From: Amycolatopsis benzoatilytica AK 16/65 | GTDB taxonomy: Bacteria; Actinomycetota; Actinomycetes; Mycobacteriales; Pseudonocardiaceae | Reading direction: 5' to 3' | DNA length: 64,000 nt | Assembly: GCF_000383915.1 (NCBI RefSeq) | Contig: NZ_KB912942.1 | Location: 3,841,795-3,905,794 of the forward strand | Shown: positions 18,657-27,649 of the stretch, piece by piece | Layout of the letters: every line of letters begins with the position of its first letter | How positions within the stretch are numbered: the first letter of the stretch is position 1 | Made by a program: the position numbers and the translations under genes | The notes under the pieces: model-generated | The model's input: only the letters and a program-made list of their open reading frames with translations | Databases searched by the model: none | Told to the model about the DNA's origin: nothing

Positions 18657-18729
18657 GGGTTCCTCCAGGGAGCAGGCGGGCGGGCGGGTTCGGGCAGGGA
18701 AAGACGCCGACGCTGCCGCCCCGACAGTT

Positions 18730-18753
18730 GTATCGCCTCAGCAACCTCGATAC
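18730..18753. promoter_or_regulatory. Small inverted repeat upstream of MFS gene
   Basis: GTATCG (18730-18735) and CGATAC (18748-18753) flank 12 bases in the AT-richer 119-base gap between the PhzF stop and the MFS start. The location suits an operator or promoter element for the MFS gene; no regulator is adjacent. Confidence 0.3.
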
Positions 18754-18775
18754 GTACCTGTTACCCCGGTGGCAT

Positions 18776-19600
18776 TCACCACAGATCAACTTCTCCCCGG
18801 ATTCCGACGACCGTGTCGCCGCCGACCCAGACGTCCTCGCCGTCCCGCCGGACGTGCACCCGGCCCCGCCGGCCGAGCCGCGTGCCCTGCGCCGCGACGT
18901 ACGACTCGGGCGCGATTCCGTCGCCGATCAGCCACTGGCCGAGCGCCGCGTTGAGGCTGCCGGTGACCGGGTCCTCGACGGTGTCGCTGAACGCGCGGAC
19001 CTCGAACGCGGTCTCCGCGCCGGCCGGCTGCTCCCCCGCGACGCCGACCTTGAACCGGCCGAGCGCGGCGAAGTCCGGCTCGATCGCGAGGACGGTCGCG
19101 GCGTCGCGCAGCAGCAACGCGACCCAGCCGGGTCCGTTGTCCGCCCAGGCCGCGCCGAGGACGTCGGCGTCGGCGAGGTGCAGACCGCGCTTGACGACGG
19201 CGAGGTCGGCGTCGTCCACTGGACCGCTGCGCCGCAACGGAGGCGCGGCGAACGCCAGCCGGTCCTGCTCGTCCCGCCGCACCCGCACCAGACCGGCTCC
19301 GCATTCCTGCACGAGGTGCCCCGCTTTCGGCACTCCCCCGGCGGCCAGCCACGCCCGCGCCGAGCCGAGCGTGGGATGCCCGGCGAACGGCAGCTCGCCG
19401 CCCGGGGTGAAGATCCGCACGCGGTAGTCGGCGGCCGGGTCGGACGGCGGCAGCAGGAAGGTGGTCTCGCTGAGGTTCGTCCAGCGGGCGAACGCGGCGA
19501 GCCGCTCGTCGGCGAGGCGGTCCGCGTCGTGCACTACGGCGAGGGGGTTGCCAAGGGTGAGCTCGTCGGTGAAAACGTCGATCTGGGTGAACTTCGGCAT
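18776..19600 (-). CDS. PhzF-family isomerase/epimerase
   Basis: The 274-residue protein matches the PhzF fold (two diaminopimelate-epimerase-like halves). The family catalytic Glu is at residue 45 in NLSETTFLLP, followed by DYRVRIFTPGGELPFAGHPTLGSA, the most conserved block, and C-terminal VEDPVTGSLNAALGQWL. PhzF itself isomerises DHHA in phenazine synthesis, but no other phz genes are nearby, so this is one of the many family members with unknown substrate. Confidence 0.9.
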   Translation of the reverse strand: MPKFTQIDVFTDELTLGNPLAVVHDADRLADERLAAFARWTNLSETTFLLPPSDPAADYRVRIFTPGGELPFAGHPTLGSARAWLAAGGVPKAGHLVQECGAGLVRVRRDEQDRLAFAAPPLRRSGPVDDADLAVVKRGLHLADADVLGAAWADNGPGWVALLLRDAATVLAIEPDFAALGRFKVGVAGEQPAGAETAFEVRAFSDTVEDPVTGSLNAALGQWLIGDGIAPESYVAAQGTRLGRRGRVHVRRDGEDVWVGGDTVVGIRGEVDLW

Positions 19601-19831
19601 GTGCCCCAGCCTTGCATCCCGTCGCCGGGCGGGGCGAGCGAGTTATCCCGGCCGGGGCGGCGGGCTGAGGCGACGGGCGGGAGCGGCGGGCCCGGGGGGC
19701 GGCCGAGGGTACGGGCCCAGCGCGGCGGCAGAGGTGCCCGCTCCTCCTCCGGCGGGATGCGGCTGGACACCGAGGCACCACCTCGGCGGCAAGCGGTGCG
19801 GCCCAGCGTCTGCCCGCCCGGACTCAGACCG

Positions 19832-21169
19832 TCAAGCCTCCCGTACCGCGCCGACCACGGCCCACCGTCCGGACCGCCATCGGGCCACCACGGCAGCCAG
19901 ACGGAACAGCATGAACAGCGACAACCCGGTCCAGATCCCGCTCAGTCCCCAGCCGAAGGCGAGCGACAGCCAGATCAGCGGCAGGAAGCCGACACCGGCG
20001 CTGACCAGCGTCGCCGTGCGGAGGAAGGCGGCGTCCCCGGCGCCGAGCAGCACCCCGTCGAGAGCGAAGACCACTCCGGCGATCGGTTGCAGCGCCACGA
20101 AGAACCACCAGGCGTGCGGGATCTGTCCGAGCACGCCCGGATCGGACGTGAACGCGTGCGGCAGGACGCTCCACAGCGCGGCGAACACGACGCACAGGAA
20201 GCAGCCGAAGATCAGGCCGTAGCCGGTGATCTGGTTCGCGACGCCGCGGGCCTGCCGTTCGCGGCCGCCGCCGAGTGCGGCGCCGACCAGCGATTGCGCG
20301 GCGATCGCGACCGAGTCCAGGACCAGCGACAGGAACGTCCAGAGCTGCAGCACGACCTGGTGCGCGCCGACCGCCTCGGTGGACGTGCGCGCGGCGACCG
20401 CGGCGGCCGACACGAAGCACGCCTGGAACGCGAAGCTGCGCAGCACCAGGTCCCGGCCGAGGCCGAGCTGTGCGCGCATCACCGGGAAGTCCGGCCGCAG
20501 CGGCACCCGTTCCCGCACCAGCGCGGCGATGAACAGGGACGCCGACACGACCTGCGCGACCACGTTCGCGATCGCCGAACCCTCCAGCCCGAGACCGGCG
20601 ACGTAGACCAGGACCGGGCACAGCACGGCGGAGATTCCGTTGCCCGCCAACACATATCGCAACGGCCGGGCCGCGTCCTGCACGCCGCGCATCCAGCCGT
20701 TGCCTGCCATCGTGACCAGGATCAGCGGCGCGCCGAACAGAGCGATCCGCAGCCAGGACACGGCCGCCGCGGCGATTTCGTCGCTGCCGGAAAGCGCACG
20801 GGCGATCGGGCCGGCCAGCAACTGCCCCGCGACCAGCAGCACCAAGCCGACCAGCACGGCCAGCCAGGTGGCCTGCACGCCTTCCCGGACCGCGTCGGGG
20901 CGCCGGCCGGCGCCGTGCAGCCGGGCGGTGCGCGAAGTGGTGCCGTAGGACAGGAACGTCAGCTGGGTGGAGACCTGGGACAGCACCACTCCGCCCAGCG
21001 CGAGACCGGCGAGCGGCAGCGCGCCGAGATGGCCGACGACAGCGGTGTCGACCAGCACGTAGAGCGGCTCGGCGGCGAGCACGCCGAGCGCGGGCACGGC
21101 GAGCCCGAACACCCGGCGGGGCGGAATGCGGTCGTCGCGCAAGGCGGCGGCCGTGGCGTTTTCGGACAC
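19832..21169 (-). CDS. MATE-family efflux transporter (DinF-like)
   Basis: The 445-residue protein has about 12 membrane segments and MATE signatures: PALGVLAAEPLYVLVDTAVVGHLG at the N-terminus, AGNGWMRGVQDAARPL, and AIAAQSLVGAALGGG in the second half. MATE proteins export cationic compounds using H+ or Na+ gradients; the DinF branch is implied by DTAVVGHLG. The GTG at 21169 gives a normal length; an ATG at 21277 would add 36 atypical residues. In many actinobacteria this gene lies next to the DHH phosphoesterase gene; here a MarR cassette separates them. Confidence 0.9.
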   Translation of the reverse strand: MSENATAAALRDDRIPPRRVFGLAVPALGVLAAEPLYVLVDTAVVGHLGALPLAGLALGGVVLSQVSTQLTFLSYGTTSRTARLHGAGRRPDAVREGVQATWLAVLVGLVLLVAGQLLAGPIARALSGSDEIAAAAVSWLRIALFGAPLILVTMAGNGWMRGVQDAARPLRYVLAGNGISAVLCPVLVYVAGLGLEGSAIANVVAQVVSASLFIAALVRERVPLRPDFPVMRAQLGLGRDLVLRSFAFQACFVSAAAVAARTSTEAVGAHQVVLQLWTFLSLVLDSVAIAAQSLVGAALGGGRERQARGVANQITGYGLIFGCFLCVVFAALWSVLPHAFTSDPGVLGQIPHAWWFFVALQPIAGVVFALDGVLLGAGDAAFLRTATLVSAGVGFLPLIWLSLAFGWGLSGIWTGLSLFMLFRLAAVVARWRSGRWAVVGAVREA

Positions 21170-21348
21170 GAGGAAAGGGTAACGAGCAGGACCGACAATT
21201 CCGGCAGGGAGGAGCGCGAAGACACCGGAGAAGCCGGATTCCGAGAGTAATTCCGCTTGGCCGGCAACGAGAATCACACCTTCGGGAAGGAGGTGGCCGC
21301 CCCGGGCACGACCGCGCCGCTCACGACCGCGCCACCGAGGACGACCCG

Positions 21349-22035
21349 TCAGGCCAGGTTCGCCGCCAACCGGCTGAGCGCAGCGGCCGCATCACGCAGA
21401 ACCGGCCCGTGCCCGCAACACACTGTGCGAGGCTGAAGATCAGCCAGCCAGCGGACCGCCTCGCGGTTGCGCCGCGGATCGGGCGTGAAGGGCCGAGGCG
21501 GTTCGTACAAGCCGGGCTTCCCGGTCAGCGGATGCTGTGTGGTGAGCACGTCGCCGCAGACGAGCAGGCGGTCGCGTTCGCGCCAGAGCACCACGTGGCC
21601 CGCCGAATGGCCGGGCGTCTCCCGCACCACGAAGCCGGGGCCGACCAGGTCGCCTTCCACCGCCCGCCGGGTCACCGCGACCGGCGGGAATCCGCCGGCG
21701 CCCAGCCGGCGCAGCAGGCGTCCGGACAGGGCGCGCGAGAAGACCTGCCGCCCATCCCGCGCCGCGGGCGCATCTCCAGCACCCACTGCGATGCCCTCCA
21801 GCCCGAAGCGCTCGACCACGCCCGCGGAACCGCCGATGTGGTCGCCGTGGGCGTGGGTGACCACGTGCGCGGCGACCGCGCGCCCGTCCAGCGCCGCGAG
21901 CAGTTGAGGCAGGCTGGCCGAAGTCCCGGCATCGACCAGGACGTCCCCGAGCAGGTACGCGTGCACCTCGACGCGCGCCGAGAGGGTGATTTGCAGTACG
22001 TCGTCCGCCACCGCGCGGACCGAGGCGGGTTTCAT
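21349..22035 (-). CDS. Metallo-beta-lactamase-fold hydrolase
   Basis: The 228-residue enzyme has the zinc motif HAHGDH at 61-66, then PGHSAGHVVLW and LLVCGDVLTT, followed by a C-terminal CCGHGPVL. This is the glyoxalase-II-like MBL layout. ATG 22035 is chosen for AAAGGTG just upstream. It is the last gene of the MarR-MFS-MBL operon, 13 bases after the MFS stop. It could detoxify or modify the compound exported by the pump; the substrate is unknown. Confidence 0.85.
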   Translation of the reverse strand: MKPASVRAVADDVLQITLSARVEVHAYLLGDVLVDAGTSASLPQLLAALDGRAVAAHVVTHAHGDHIGGSAGVVERFGLEGIAVGAGDAPAARDGRQVFSRALSGRLLRRLGAGGFPPVAVTRRAVEGDLVGPGFVVRETPGHSAGHVVLWRERDRLLVCGDVLTTQHPLTGKPGLYEPPRPFTPDPRRNREAVRWLADLQPRTVCCGHGPVLRDAAAALSRLAANLA

Positions 22036-22048
22036 CTGAAGCACCTTT

Positions 22049-23401
22049 CTACCGAGGAGAGCGGTCGAATACGACGACCGCGGCAAGCAGCACCGCTACG
22101 CCGGCGACGGCCAAGGCGAGCCGGTGCAGCCCGGTGTCGCCGACCGGAGAGCCGAGAGTGAACGCGAGCAGGCTGGCGGACAAGATCGCGCCGAGGTACT
22201 GCGCGGTGCGCAGCAATCCGGCGGCCACGCCGACCTGCCCGGGCGGGGCTTGGGCGTACATCGCGGCCTGGTTGCCGACCGGATTGAGCCCGCTGGCCAT
22301 GCCGGTCGCCGCCATCACCGCGACCACCAGCACGAGGGAACTGTCCGCGCGCACCCAGAGCAGCAGACCCGCGGCGAGCAGCAGGACCGCGGCGCCGGCC
22401 TGGATCGGCCCTCGGACGCGACGACCGCGCGCCGCCCAGGCGGCGCCCGCCGCGGAGAGGACCGACATCGGGAGCAAAACCAGTCCGGCTGCCGCCGAGG
22501 ACAAGCCGCGCGCGGTTTCCAGCCATTGGGTCAGCCCGTAGATCACCCCGTAGGACCCGAGAAACGCCAGCCCGTTGCGGAGATAGGTCATCAGCAACGG
22601 CCGGTTGCCGGCCAGCACGCGCAGGTCGAGGAACGGGAACTCCCGGCCCCGCTCCCAGCACGCCAGCGCCGCGAGCAGAGCCGCCAGGACCGGCGTCAGC
22701 CACCAGCGCAGGCTCATGAGGAGGAACGCCAGCGTCGTGACCACCGCCGCGAACAGCACCGCGCCGAGCACGTCGAACCGGCTGCGCGGCCGCTCGGAGT
22801 CCGGCGGCGGATCAGGCGGCAGCCAACGCAGCGCGGTGCCGAACCCGATCGCGGCCAGCGGGACGTTCACCGCGAAGACGGCGGGCCAGCCGGCCGCGCT
22901 GACCAGCAATCCGCCCAGGAGCGGCCCGACGGTCGCGGCGGTCATCGAGGCGAAGGCCAGCGAGCCCAGCACCCGGCCGGGCGCGGTGCGGCCCAGCCGC
23001 TGTTCCTGCGCGGCGATCATGCTGATCGCGGCCGGATACGCGGTCGAGGTGCCGATACCGATCAGCACCCGCACGACCACCAGCCAGCCGAACGGCGGTC
23101 CGGCCGCCCCGGCCAGCCCGGCGGCGCCGACGAGAACGAGCCCTCCGAGATACACCCGGCGCGGCCCGGCCGCGTCGGCCAGGCGGCCCATCACCGGCTG
23201 CGCGACCGCGCTCGCCAGGTAGAGCCCGGACAGCAGCCACGCGACGTCTCCCGCCGGCACCGCGTAGTCCCGGCCGATCGGGGCCAGCGCGGTCGCGATC
23301 ATCGTCGAGTTGACCGGGTTGAGCATCGACCCGAGGAACACCGGGGCGAGGAACCGCGCCCCGAAACCGATGCCATCCGCCGGCGTCGCGACCGCAGTCA
23401 C
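22049..23401 (-). CDS. MFS drug-efflux transporter
   Basis: The 450-residue protein has 12 or more membrane helices. It opens with LAPVFLGSMLNPVNSTMIATALAPI, the EmrB/QacA-type first helix, and has GRLADAAGPRRVYLGG as loop 2-3 motif. It overlaps the MarR gene by four bases (ATGA), so it is almost certainly the regulated pump. The substrate is likely a hydrophobic or aromatic compound sensed by the MarR protein. Confidence 0.88.
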   Translation of the reverse strand: MTAVATPADGIGFGARFLAPVFLGSMLNPVNSTMIATALAPIGRDYAVPAGDVAWLLSGLYLASAVAQPVMGRLADAAGPRRVYLGGLVLVGAAGLAGAAGPPFGWLVVVRVLIGIGTSTAYPAAISMIAAQEQRLGRTAPGRVLGSLAFASMTAATVGPLLGGLLVSAAGWPAVFAVNVPLAAIGFGTALRWLPPDPPPDSERPRSRFDVLGAVLFAAVVTTLAFLLMSLRWWLTPVLAALLAALACWERGREFPFLDLRVLAGNRPLLMTYLRNGLAFLGSYGVIYGLTQWLETARGLSSAAAGLVLLPMSVLSAAGAAWAARGRRVRGPIQAGAAVLLLAAGLLLWVRADSSLVLVVAVMAATGMASGLNPVGNQAAMYAQAPPGQVGVAAGLLRTAQYLGAILSASLLAFTLGSPVGDTGLHRLALAVAGVAVLLAAVVVFDRSPR

Positions 23402-23826
23402 TCGGTGACGCCCAGCCGCTCCAGCAACCCGATCACCGCGACCAGCTCAGCGCGTTCGGCCTCGTTCAGCCGGGTCCGCATCGCCTCGACCAGCCACGCC
23501 TGCCGCAACTCCCGGCCGTGCGCCAATGCTTCCGCGCCCGATTCGGTCAACGACAGCAGCACCCGCCGCCGGTCCTCGGCATCCGGCAGCCGGGCCGCCC
23601 AGCCGCGCGTCACGAGTGCGTCCACCACGTGCGCCATCGACTGCGGCCGCACCCGCTCCAGGTCCGCCAGTTCCTTGGCGGTCAGCGCTCCCCGCTCGGA
23701 CAGCCAGCCCAGTACCGCCTGTTGCTGCCCGGTCAGCCCGCCCGCCGCGGTGACGCTCTCGGCGCGCCTGGCCAGCACCCGGATCGCCCCGCGCAGGCGG
23801 GCAGCCGCTTCCTCCAGCTCTTCCAT
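23398..23826 (-). CDS. MarR-family transcriptional regulator
   Basis: The 142-residue protein has the MarR winged helix at about 28-95: LTGQQQAVLGWLSERGALTAKEL, then VRPQSMAHVVDALVTRGWAAR and the wing DAEDRRRVLLSLTESG. It starts at ATG 23826, immediately at the edge of a 37-bp palindrome, with a -10 six bases upstream and no ribosome site, so its mRNA is probably leaderless. It is first in an operon with an MFS pump and an MBL hydrolase and very likely represses itself and them. Confidence 0.92.
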   Translation of the reverse strand: MEELEEAAARLRGAIRVLARRAESVTAAGGLTGQQQAVLGWLSERGALTAKELADLERVRPQSMAHVVDALVTRGWAARLPDAEDRRRVLLSLTESGAEALAHGRELRQAWLVEAMRTRLNEAERAELVAVIGLLERLGVTE

Positions 23827-23863
23827 ATAGACAGCATAGCTGTTTAACAGCAAGGCTGTCTAT
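23827..23863 (-). promoter_or_regulatory. MarR operator/promoter: 37-bp nested palindrome
   Basis: Outer arms ATAGACAGC (23827-23835) and GCTGTCTAT (23855-23863) and inner arms GCTGTT (23839-23844) and AACAGC (23846-23851) share the same centre, base 23845. On the minus strand TAGACA (-35, 23862-23857) and TATGCT (-10, 23838-23833) are 18 bases apart, and the ATG begins six bases after the -10. The whole promoter is therefore inside the palindrome, the ideal site for autorepression by the MarR protein. Confidence 0.8.
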
Positions 23864-23868
23864 CCTCG

Positions 23869-24879
23869 TCAGGACGCCCGCAGCAGCGGAGCCCTCCCCA
23901 GCGCCTCCCGCAGCCGGTCCAGGACCTCGTCCGCCGAGCCGGCCACCGTACAGCCCGCCGCCCTCCGGTGCCCTCCCCCGCCGAACTCCGCGGCCGCCGC
24001 CGAGACATCGACGTCGCCGGCCGAACGCAACGAGACCGTCCACACTGGACCCGGCGCGGTTTCCTTGAGCACCGCCGCCACCCCGGCTTCCCGCGTCGCG
24101 CGCACGACGTCGATCACCGACTCGACCTCTTCGCTGCGCACCGTCGCCGCCTCGGCGGCCCGCACCACCGTGTGGACAAGGCCAAACCCTTGCGCCCCTT
24201 CGGGTTCCAGACACGCCTCGGCCAGCACCGCGGACAGCATCGGCAGCCACGCGAACGGGTGGTCGTCGACGATCCGCCGCGACACCTCGCCCGGGTCGGC
24301 GCCCGCCTCCAGCAGGCGTGCGGCGATCCGGTGCGTGTCCGGGCTGGCTCGCCGGAAACCGCTCGTGTCGGTGACGATCCCGGCGTACAGCGACCGCGCG
24401 GCGGGCGCGTCCAGCTCGGCCCCCATCGCCTCGATGATCCGGGCCACGAGCACCGCCGTCGCTTCCGCGCTTTCGGTCACGACATGGTGGGTGCCGTAAT
24501 AACCGTTCGTGGCGTGATGATCGACCACCAGCACCGAACCGCCCGATTCCCGGGCCGCGGCGACCCTCGGCGCCAGCCTTCCCAGCCTCGACAGCGTCGG
24601 CGTGTCCAGCGCGACCAGCAGTCCGTCGACCGGCGGGAGGTCGACTGGCTTGGTCAGCAGGCCGTCGACGTCCAGCCAGGCCAGGGTTTCCGGGGCTTCG
24701 TCCGGCTCACCGAAGGAGACCCGCACCTTCGCGCCGCGACGATGCAGCACGTGGCCGAGGGCGAGCGCGCTGCCGAGCGCGTCGGCGTCCGGGCGCACGT
24801 GGCCGAGCAGCGTCACATCGGTGGCCCCGGCCAGCAGGCCGGCGGCGGTCTCAATGTCCTGTACCAGGGAAGGCGTCAC
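23869..24879 (-). CDS. DHH-family phosphoesterase (NrnA-like)
   Basis: The 336-residue protein has DHH motifs GHVRPDADALGS (26-37) and VVDHHATNG, plus the DHHA1 C-terminal glycine-rich FGGGGHRRAAG. Such enzymes are nanoRNases and/or 3'-phosphoadenosine 5'-phosphate phosphatases, and some degrade cyclic dinucleotides. It normally follows rbfA in the infB operon; here a methyltransferase and esterase are inserted. The GTG start at 24879 has a TAGCGT hexamer upstream that overlaps the divergent methyltransferase -10. Confidence 0.9.
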   Translation of the reverse strand: MTPSLVQDIETAAGLLAGATDVTLLGHVRPDADALGSALALGHVLHRRGAKVRVSFGEPDEAPETLAWLDVDGLLTKPVDLPPVDGLLVALDTPTLSRLGRLAPRVAAARESGGSVLVVDHHATNGYYGTHHVVTESAEATAVLVARIIEAMGAELDAPAARSLYAGIVTDTSGFRRASPDTHRIAARLLEAGADPGEVSRRIVDDHPFAWLPMLSAVLAEACLEPEGAQGFGLVHTVVRAAEAATVRSEEVESVIDVVRATREAGVAAVLKETAPGPVWTVSLRSAGDVDVSAAAAEFGGGGHRRAAGCTVAGSADEVLDRLREALGRAPLLRAS

Positions 24880-24888
24880 GATGCGTCA

Positions 24889-24897
24889 CGCTACGCT
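24889..24897. promoter_or_regulatory. Overlapping divergent -10 hexamers
   Basis: TACGCT (24892-24897, plus strand) ends seven bases before ATG 24905, and TAGCGT (minus strand, 24894-24889) ends nine bases before GTG 24879. Neither gene has a clear ribosome site, so both transcripts may be leaderless or nearly so from a shared 25-base gap. Confidence 0.4.
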
Positions 24898-24904
24898 CTG
24901 CGGA

Positions 24905-25939
24905 ATGCCTGAGTACGTGATCCTCGTCCTTCCCTCCGCCAACCGGGTGTACGCCGCGTCGTCGCCGGCGCTGCTGCGTGCCGAACTGGCGGCGTTCGGT
25001 GCCGGCCTCTCCGCTGAGCTGTCGGCGATCGACGAGGTCGAACTCGGCGGCGTCGGCTACGTCAAGTTCGCCTGCGCCGCTCCGCTCGGCGAGCGCGACC
25101 TGGCGCTGCTGTCGAACTTGTCCTCGCTCTACGCCCTGTTCGAACTGGGCGACGGCATGCTGCGGCCGGTACCGGTCCATCCGCTCGCGCACGCGGACTC
25201 GGACCTGCTGACCATCCAGAAGTACCCGGGCAAGACCAACGAGCAGTTCACCAAGCTGCTGCTCAACCTCACCCTGCTGGCGACCGCCTGGCCGGCCGAC
25301 TGGACCGAGCGGCCGCTGCACCTGCTCGACCCGCTGTGCGGGCGCGGAACCACACTGAACCAAGCCATGATGTACGGCTTCGACGCGACCGGACTCGACG
25401 TCGACGGGCGCGATTTCGAAGCGTACGAACAGTTCATGAAGACGTGGCTGCGCACCAAACGCGTGAAACACACCGCGGAGTCCGGCCAGCTGCGCCGCAA
25501 CAAGGCCCGCCTCGGCCGCCGGCTGGACATCGAGTACGCGTTCGACAAGGACGACTACAAGGCAGGCCGCACCCGCAAGCTGAGCTACCTCAACGCGGAC
25601 ACGCTCACCACCGACGAGGTGCTCCGCCCGGCGTCCGTGGACCTCATCGTGACCGACGCGCCGTACGGCGTGCAGCACGGCAGCCACCGCGAGACCGGCC
25701 TGGCCCGCAGCCCGCGCGACCTGCTCGCCGCGGCGATTCCGGTGTGGAACCGGGTGCTCCGGCCCGGCGGGGCGATCGGGATCTCCTGGAACACGCACGT
25801 GCTGCCGCGCGAAGAGCTGGTGGAGATCCTGGAACGGGCGGGGCTGCAAGTGCGGTCCGGCGGACCGTACGAGGAACTGGCGCACCGGGTGGACCAGGCG
25901 ATCGAGCGGGATCTCGTGGTGGCGGGGAAACCGGCCTGA
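24905..25939 (+). CDS. TRM11/THUMP-like SAM-dependent nucleic acid methyltransferase
   Basis: The 344-residue protein has a SAM-binding motif I LLDPLCGRGTTL (141-152) and the catalytic DAPYG (251-255), a variant of the N/D-P-P-Y motif of amino-methyltransferases acting on RNA or DNA bases. The N-terminal 130 residues resemble the THUMP/NFLD part of TRM11-type tRNA guanosine-N2 methyltransferases (QKYPGKTNEQFTKLLLNL). A tRNA or rRNA substrate is most likely. It is the only plus-strand gene in this stretch of the block. Confidence 0.75.
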   Translation: MPEYVILVLPSANRVYAASSPALLRAELAAFGAGLSAELSAIDEVELGGVGYVKFACAAPLGERDLALLSNLSSLYALFELGDGMLRPVPVHPLAHADSDLLTIQKYPGKTNEQFTKLLLNLTLLATAWPADWTERPLHLLDPLCGRGTTLNQAMMYGFDATGLDVDGRDFEAYEQFMKTWLRTKRVKHTAESGQLRRNKARLGRRLDIEYAFDKDDYKAGRTRKLSYLNADTLTTDEVLRPASVDLIVTDAPYGVQHGSHRETGLARSPRDLLAAAIPVWNRVLRPGGAIGISWNTHVLPREELVEILERAGLQVRSGGPYEELAHRVDQAIERDLVVAGKPA

Positions 25940-25944
25940 GCGGG

Positions 25945-26778
25945 CTACTTCAGCCGCGGGCCGACGAATCGCAGCACGTCCGGCAGGACTGCGCGCCAGT
26001 AGTCCGCGGTGTGCCCGCCCGGGTCGACGTGCGAAACCGCCGGCCGGGCGCCGCTGATCAGTTGCCGGTTCGCGGCCAGGAACGGGTCGCTCGACCCGCA
26101 CCACACGCCCAGGCCGGACGACGGGAGTTCGTCCAGGTGCTGCAGCGGCTCGACCGCCGACCAGTCCGCTGACGACGCGAAGATGCCGCGGGCCCGTGCT
26201 TCCGGCCAACTGCGGAACAGGGCCGCGCTGCACGTCGCGACGGTCGTCACCGAGCGTTGGCGCCGGGCAAGGTTCAGCGCTCCGAAGCCGCCCATCGAGA
26301 TGCCGAGGGCTCCGGTCATCGGGCCGAAGCCCGCTTCGGCGATCCAGCCGGGAAGTTCGTCGGTGAGCATCCGGTACGGGTCGTCGTCGCCGTCGGGCAC
26401 CCAGTAGTGCTCGCCGTCGACCGCGACCACCGCGAAGGGCCGGACCCCGGACCGCACCGCCGCGGTGAGGGCGGCGGGCAGTCCGAGGTCCAGGAAAGAG
26501 CGGGCGTTCGACCCGCGGCCGTGCAGTGCGACGCAGACCGGCAGTCCGGTGCCCGGCACGCCTTCCGGCGTCACCAGCACCACGTCGACGTCCTTGCCGC
26601 GGGCCATCGACCGCCTGCGGCGGATCGTGACCGGCGGGGTCAGGGGCGCCCGGCCGGCGGACGAGGCAGCCGGGGGCGGCGCAGCCACCGGGGCGGAGTG
26701 CCCGGAGCAGGCGGCGAGGAGCGCCACGGCACTGCCGAGCAGCACTCCGCGTCGCGAGACACCGGGCTTCGAACGCAT
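25945..26778 (-). CDS. Lipoprotein alpha/beta-hydrolase esterase
   Basis: The 277-residue protein starts with a twin-arginine-like signal (SRRGVLLG) and a lipobox LLAAC with Cys24, so it is probably exported and lipid-anchored. The hydrolase part has ALHGRGSN as oxyanion region, nucleophile motif GISMGG, and the catalytic His in DPGGHTADYW, as in the esterase-D/antigen-85-like families. It starts four bases after rbfA and appears to have joined the infB-rbfA operon. The substrate is unknown; cell-envelope esters are plausible. Confidence 0.85.
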   Translation of the reverse strand: MRSKPGVSRRGVLLGSAVALLAACSGHSAPVAAPPPAASSAGRAPLTPPVTIRRRRSMARGKDVDVVLVTPEGVPGTGLPVCVALHGRGSNARSFLDLGLPAALTAAVRSGVRPFAVVAVDGEHYWVPDGDDDPYRMLTDELPGWIAEAGFGPMTGALGISMGGFGALNLARRQRSVTTVATCSAALFRSWPEARARGIFASSADWSAVEPLQHLDELPSSGLGVWCGSSDPFLAANRQLISGARPAVSHVDPGGHTADYWRAVLPDVLRFVGPRLK

Positions 26779-26782
26779 CGCT

Positions 26783-27256
26783 TCAGCCGCGCGTCTCCTC
26801 TTCAGCGGGCTCCTCGTCCTCTTCGGTGCGAGGAGCCTTGTACGGATCCGCTTCGCCGGCGTGCTGCGCGCCGGTGGCCTGGCGGGCCACCTCAGCGTCC
26901 GCTTCGCGGGCCTTCGCGAGCAGTTCCTCGATGCGGCGGGCGTCGTCGGGGACGCTGTCCGCGACGAAGGTGAGCGTCGGGGTGTAGCGAACGCCGGTGC
27001 CCTGCCCCACCTTGGTGCGCAGGACGCCGCGGGCGGCCTCCAGCGCGGCGGCGGCGCTCGGCAAGTCCGGCTCCGCGTCGACGGTCTCGCCGAGCACCGT
27101 GTAGTACACCGTGGCGTCGTGCAGGTCCGCGGTGACGCGGGCGTCGGTGATGGTCACCGCACCCAGCCGCGGGTCCTTGATGTCGTGTTCGATCGCCGAC
27201 GCCACGATCTGCGAGATCCGCTTGGCGAGCTTGCGAGCCCGAGCAGGATCAGCCAT
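26783..27256 (-). CDS. rbfA: Ribosome-binding factor A
   Basis: RbfA helps mature the 16S rRNA 5' end on 30S particles. The 157-residue protein has the KH-like core ([74 protein letters not shown]) and a long acidic C-terminal tail typical of actinobacteria. It lies 33 bases after the DUF503 gene. Confidence 0.96.
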   Translation of the reverse strand: MADPARARKLAKRISQIVASAIEHDIKDPRLGAVTITDARVTADLHDATVYYTVLGETVDAEPDLPSAAAALEAARGVLRTKVGQGTGVRYTPTLTFVADSVPDDARRIEELLAKAREADAEVARQATGAQHAGEADPYKAPRTEEDEEPAEEETRG

Positions 27257-27289
27257 GGCTTGTGATCTCCTTCTCCGGATTTCGTGGTT

Positions 27290-27583
27290 CTAGTCGTCCG
27301 GACCCAGCAGCCGACGGCGGGCGGACAGGAGTTCGAACTCCGGGCGGCCCGCCGCGAACCGCTCGCACGAGTCAAGCAGGTCCCGGACGTGTTCGCCGTC
27401 CGCGGCCACCGCCGCTACCCCGATCAGGGCGCGCCGGTGCAGGTCCAGATGTCCCGCCTCGGCGACCGAGACGGCGAACCGTTTCCGCAGTTCGGCCACG
27501 ATCGGCCGGACCACGGATCGCTTCTGCTTCAACGAATGCACGTCGTCGAGCAGCAGGTCGAGCTCGAGGGCTCCGACAAACAT
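27290..27583 (-). CDS. DUF503 protein (YlxP-like)
   Basis: The 97-residue protein has the DUF503 pattern: FVGALELDLLLDDVHSLKQKRSVVRPIVAELRKRFAVSVAEA then IGVAAVAADGEHV. It sits between infB and rbfA as in most actinobacteria and many Firmicutes (ylxP). A role in ribosome assembly or RNA binding is inferred from this position only. The start at ATG 27583 gives the family length. Confidence 0.9.
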   Translation of the reverse strand: MFVGALELDLLLDDVHSLKQKRSVVRPIVAELRKRFAVSVAEAGHLDLHRRALIGVAAVAADGEHVRDLLDSCERFAAGRPEFELLSARRRLLGPDD

Positions 27584-27649
27584 AGGCAGCGAAGTTGTGC
27601 CGTGAGCGCGGTCCGGGGTGCGCACTGGGCGCACCCCGGACCGGGTCAC

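Noticed and set aside
18776..19600. Phenazine biosynthesis gene phzF
   Set aside because: Only the isomerase family is present; no other phenazine genes occur in the window.
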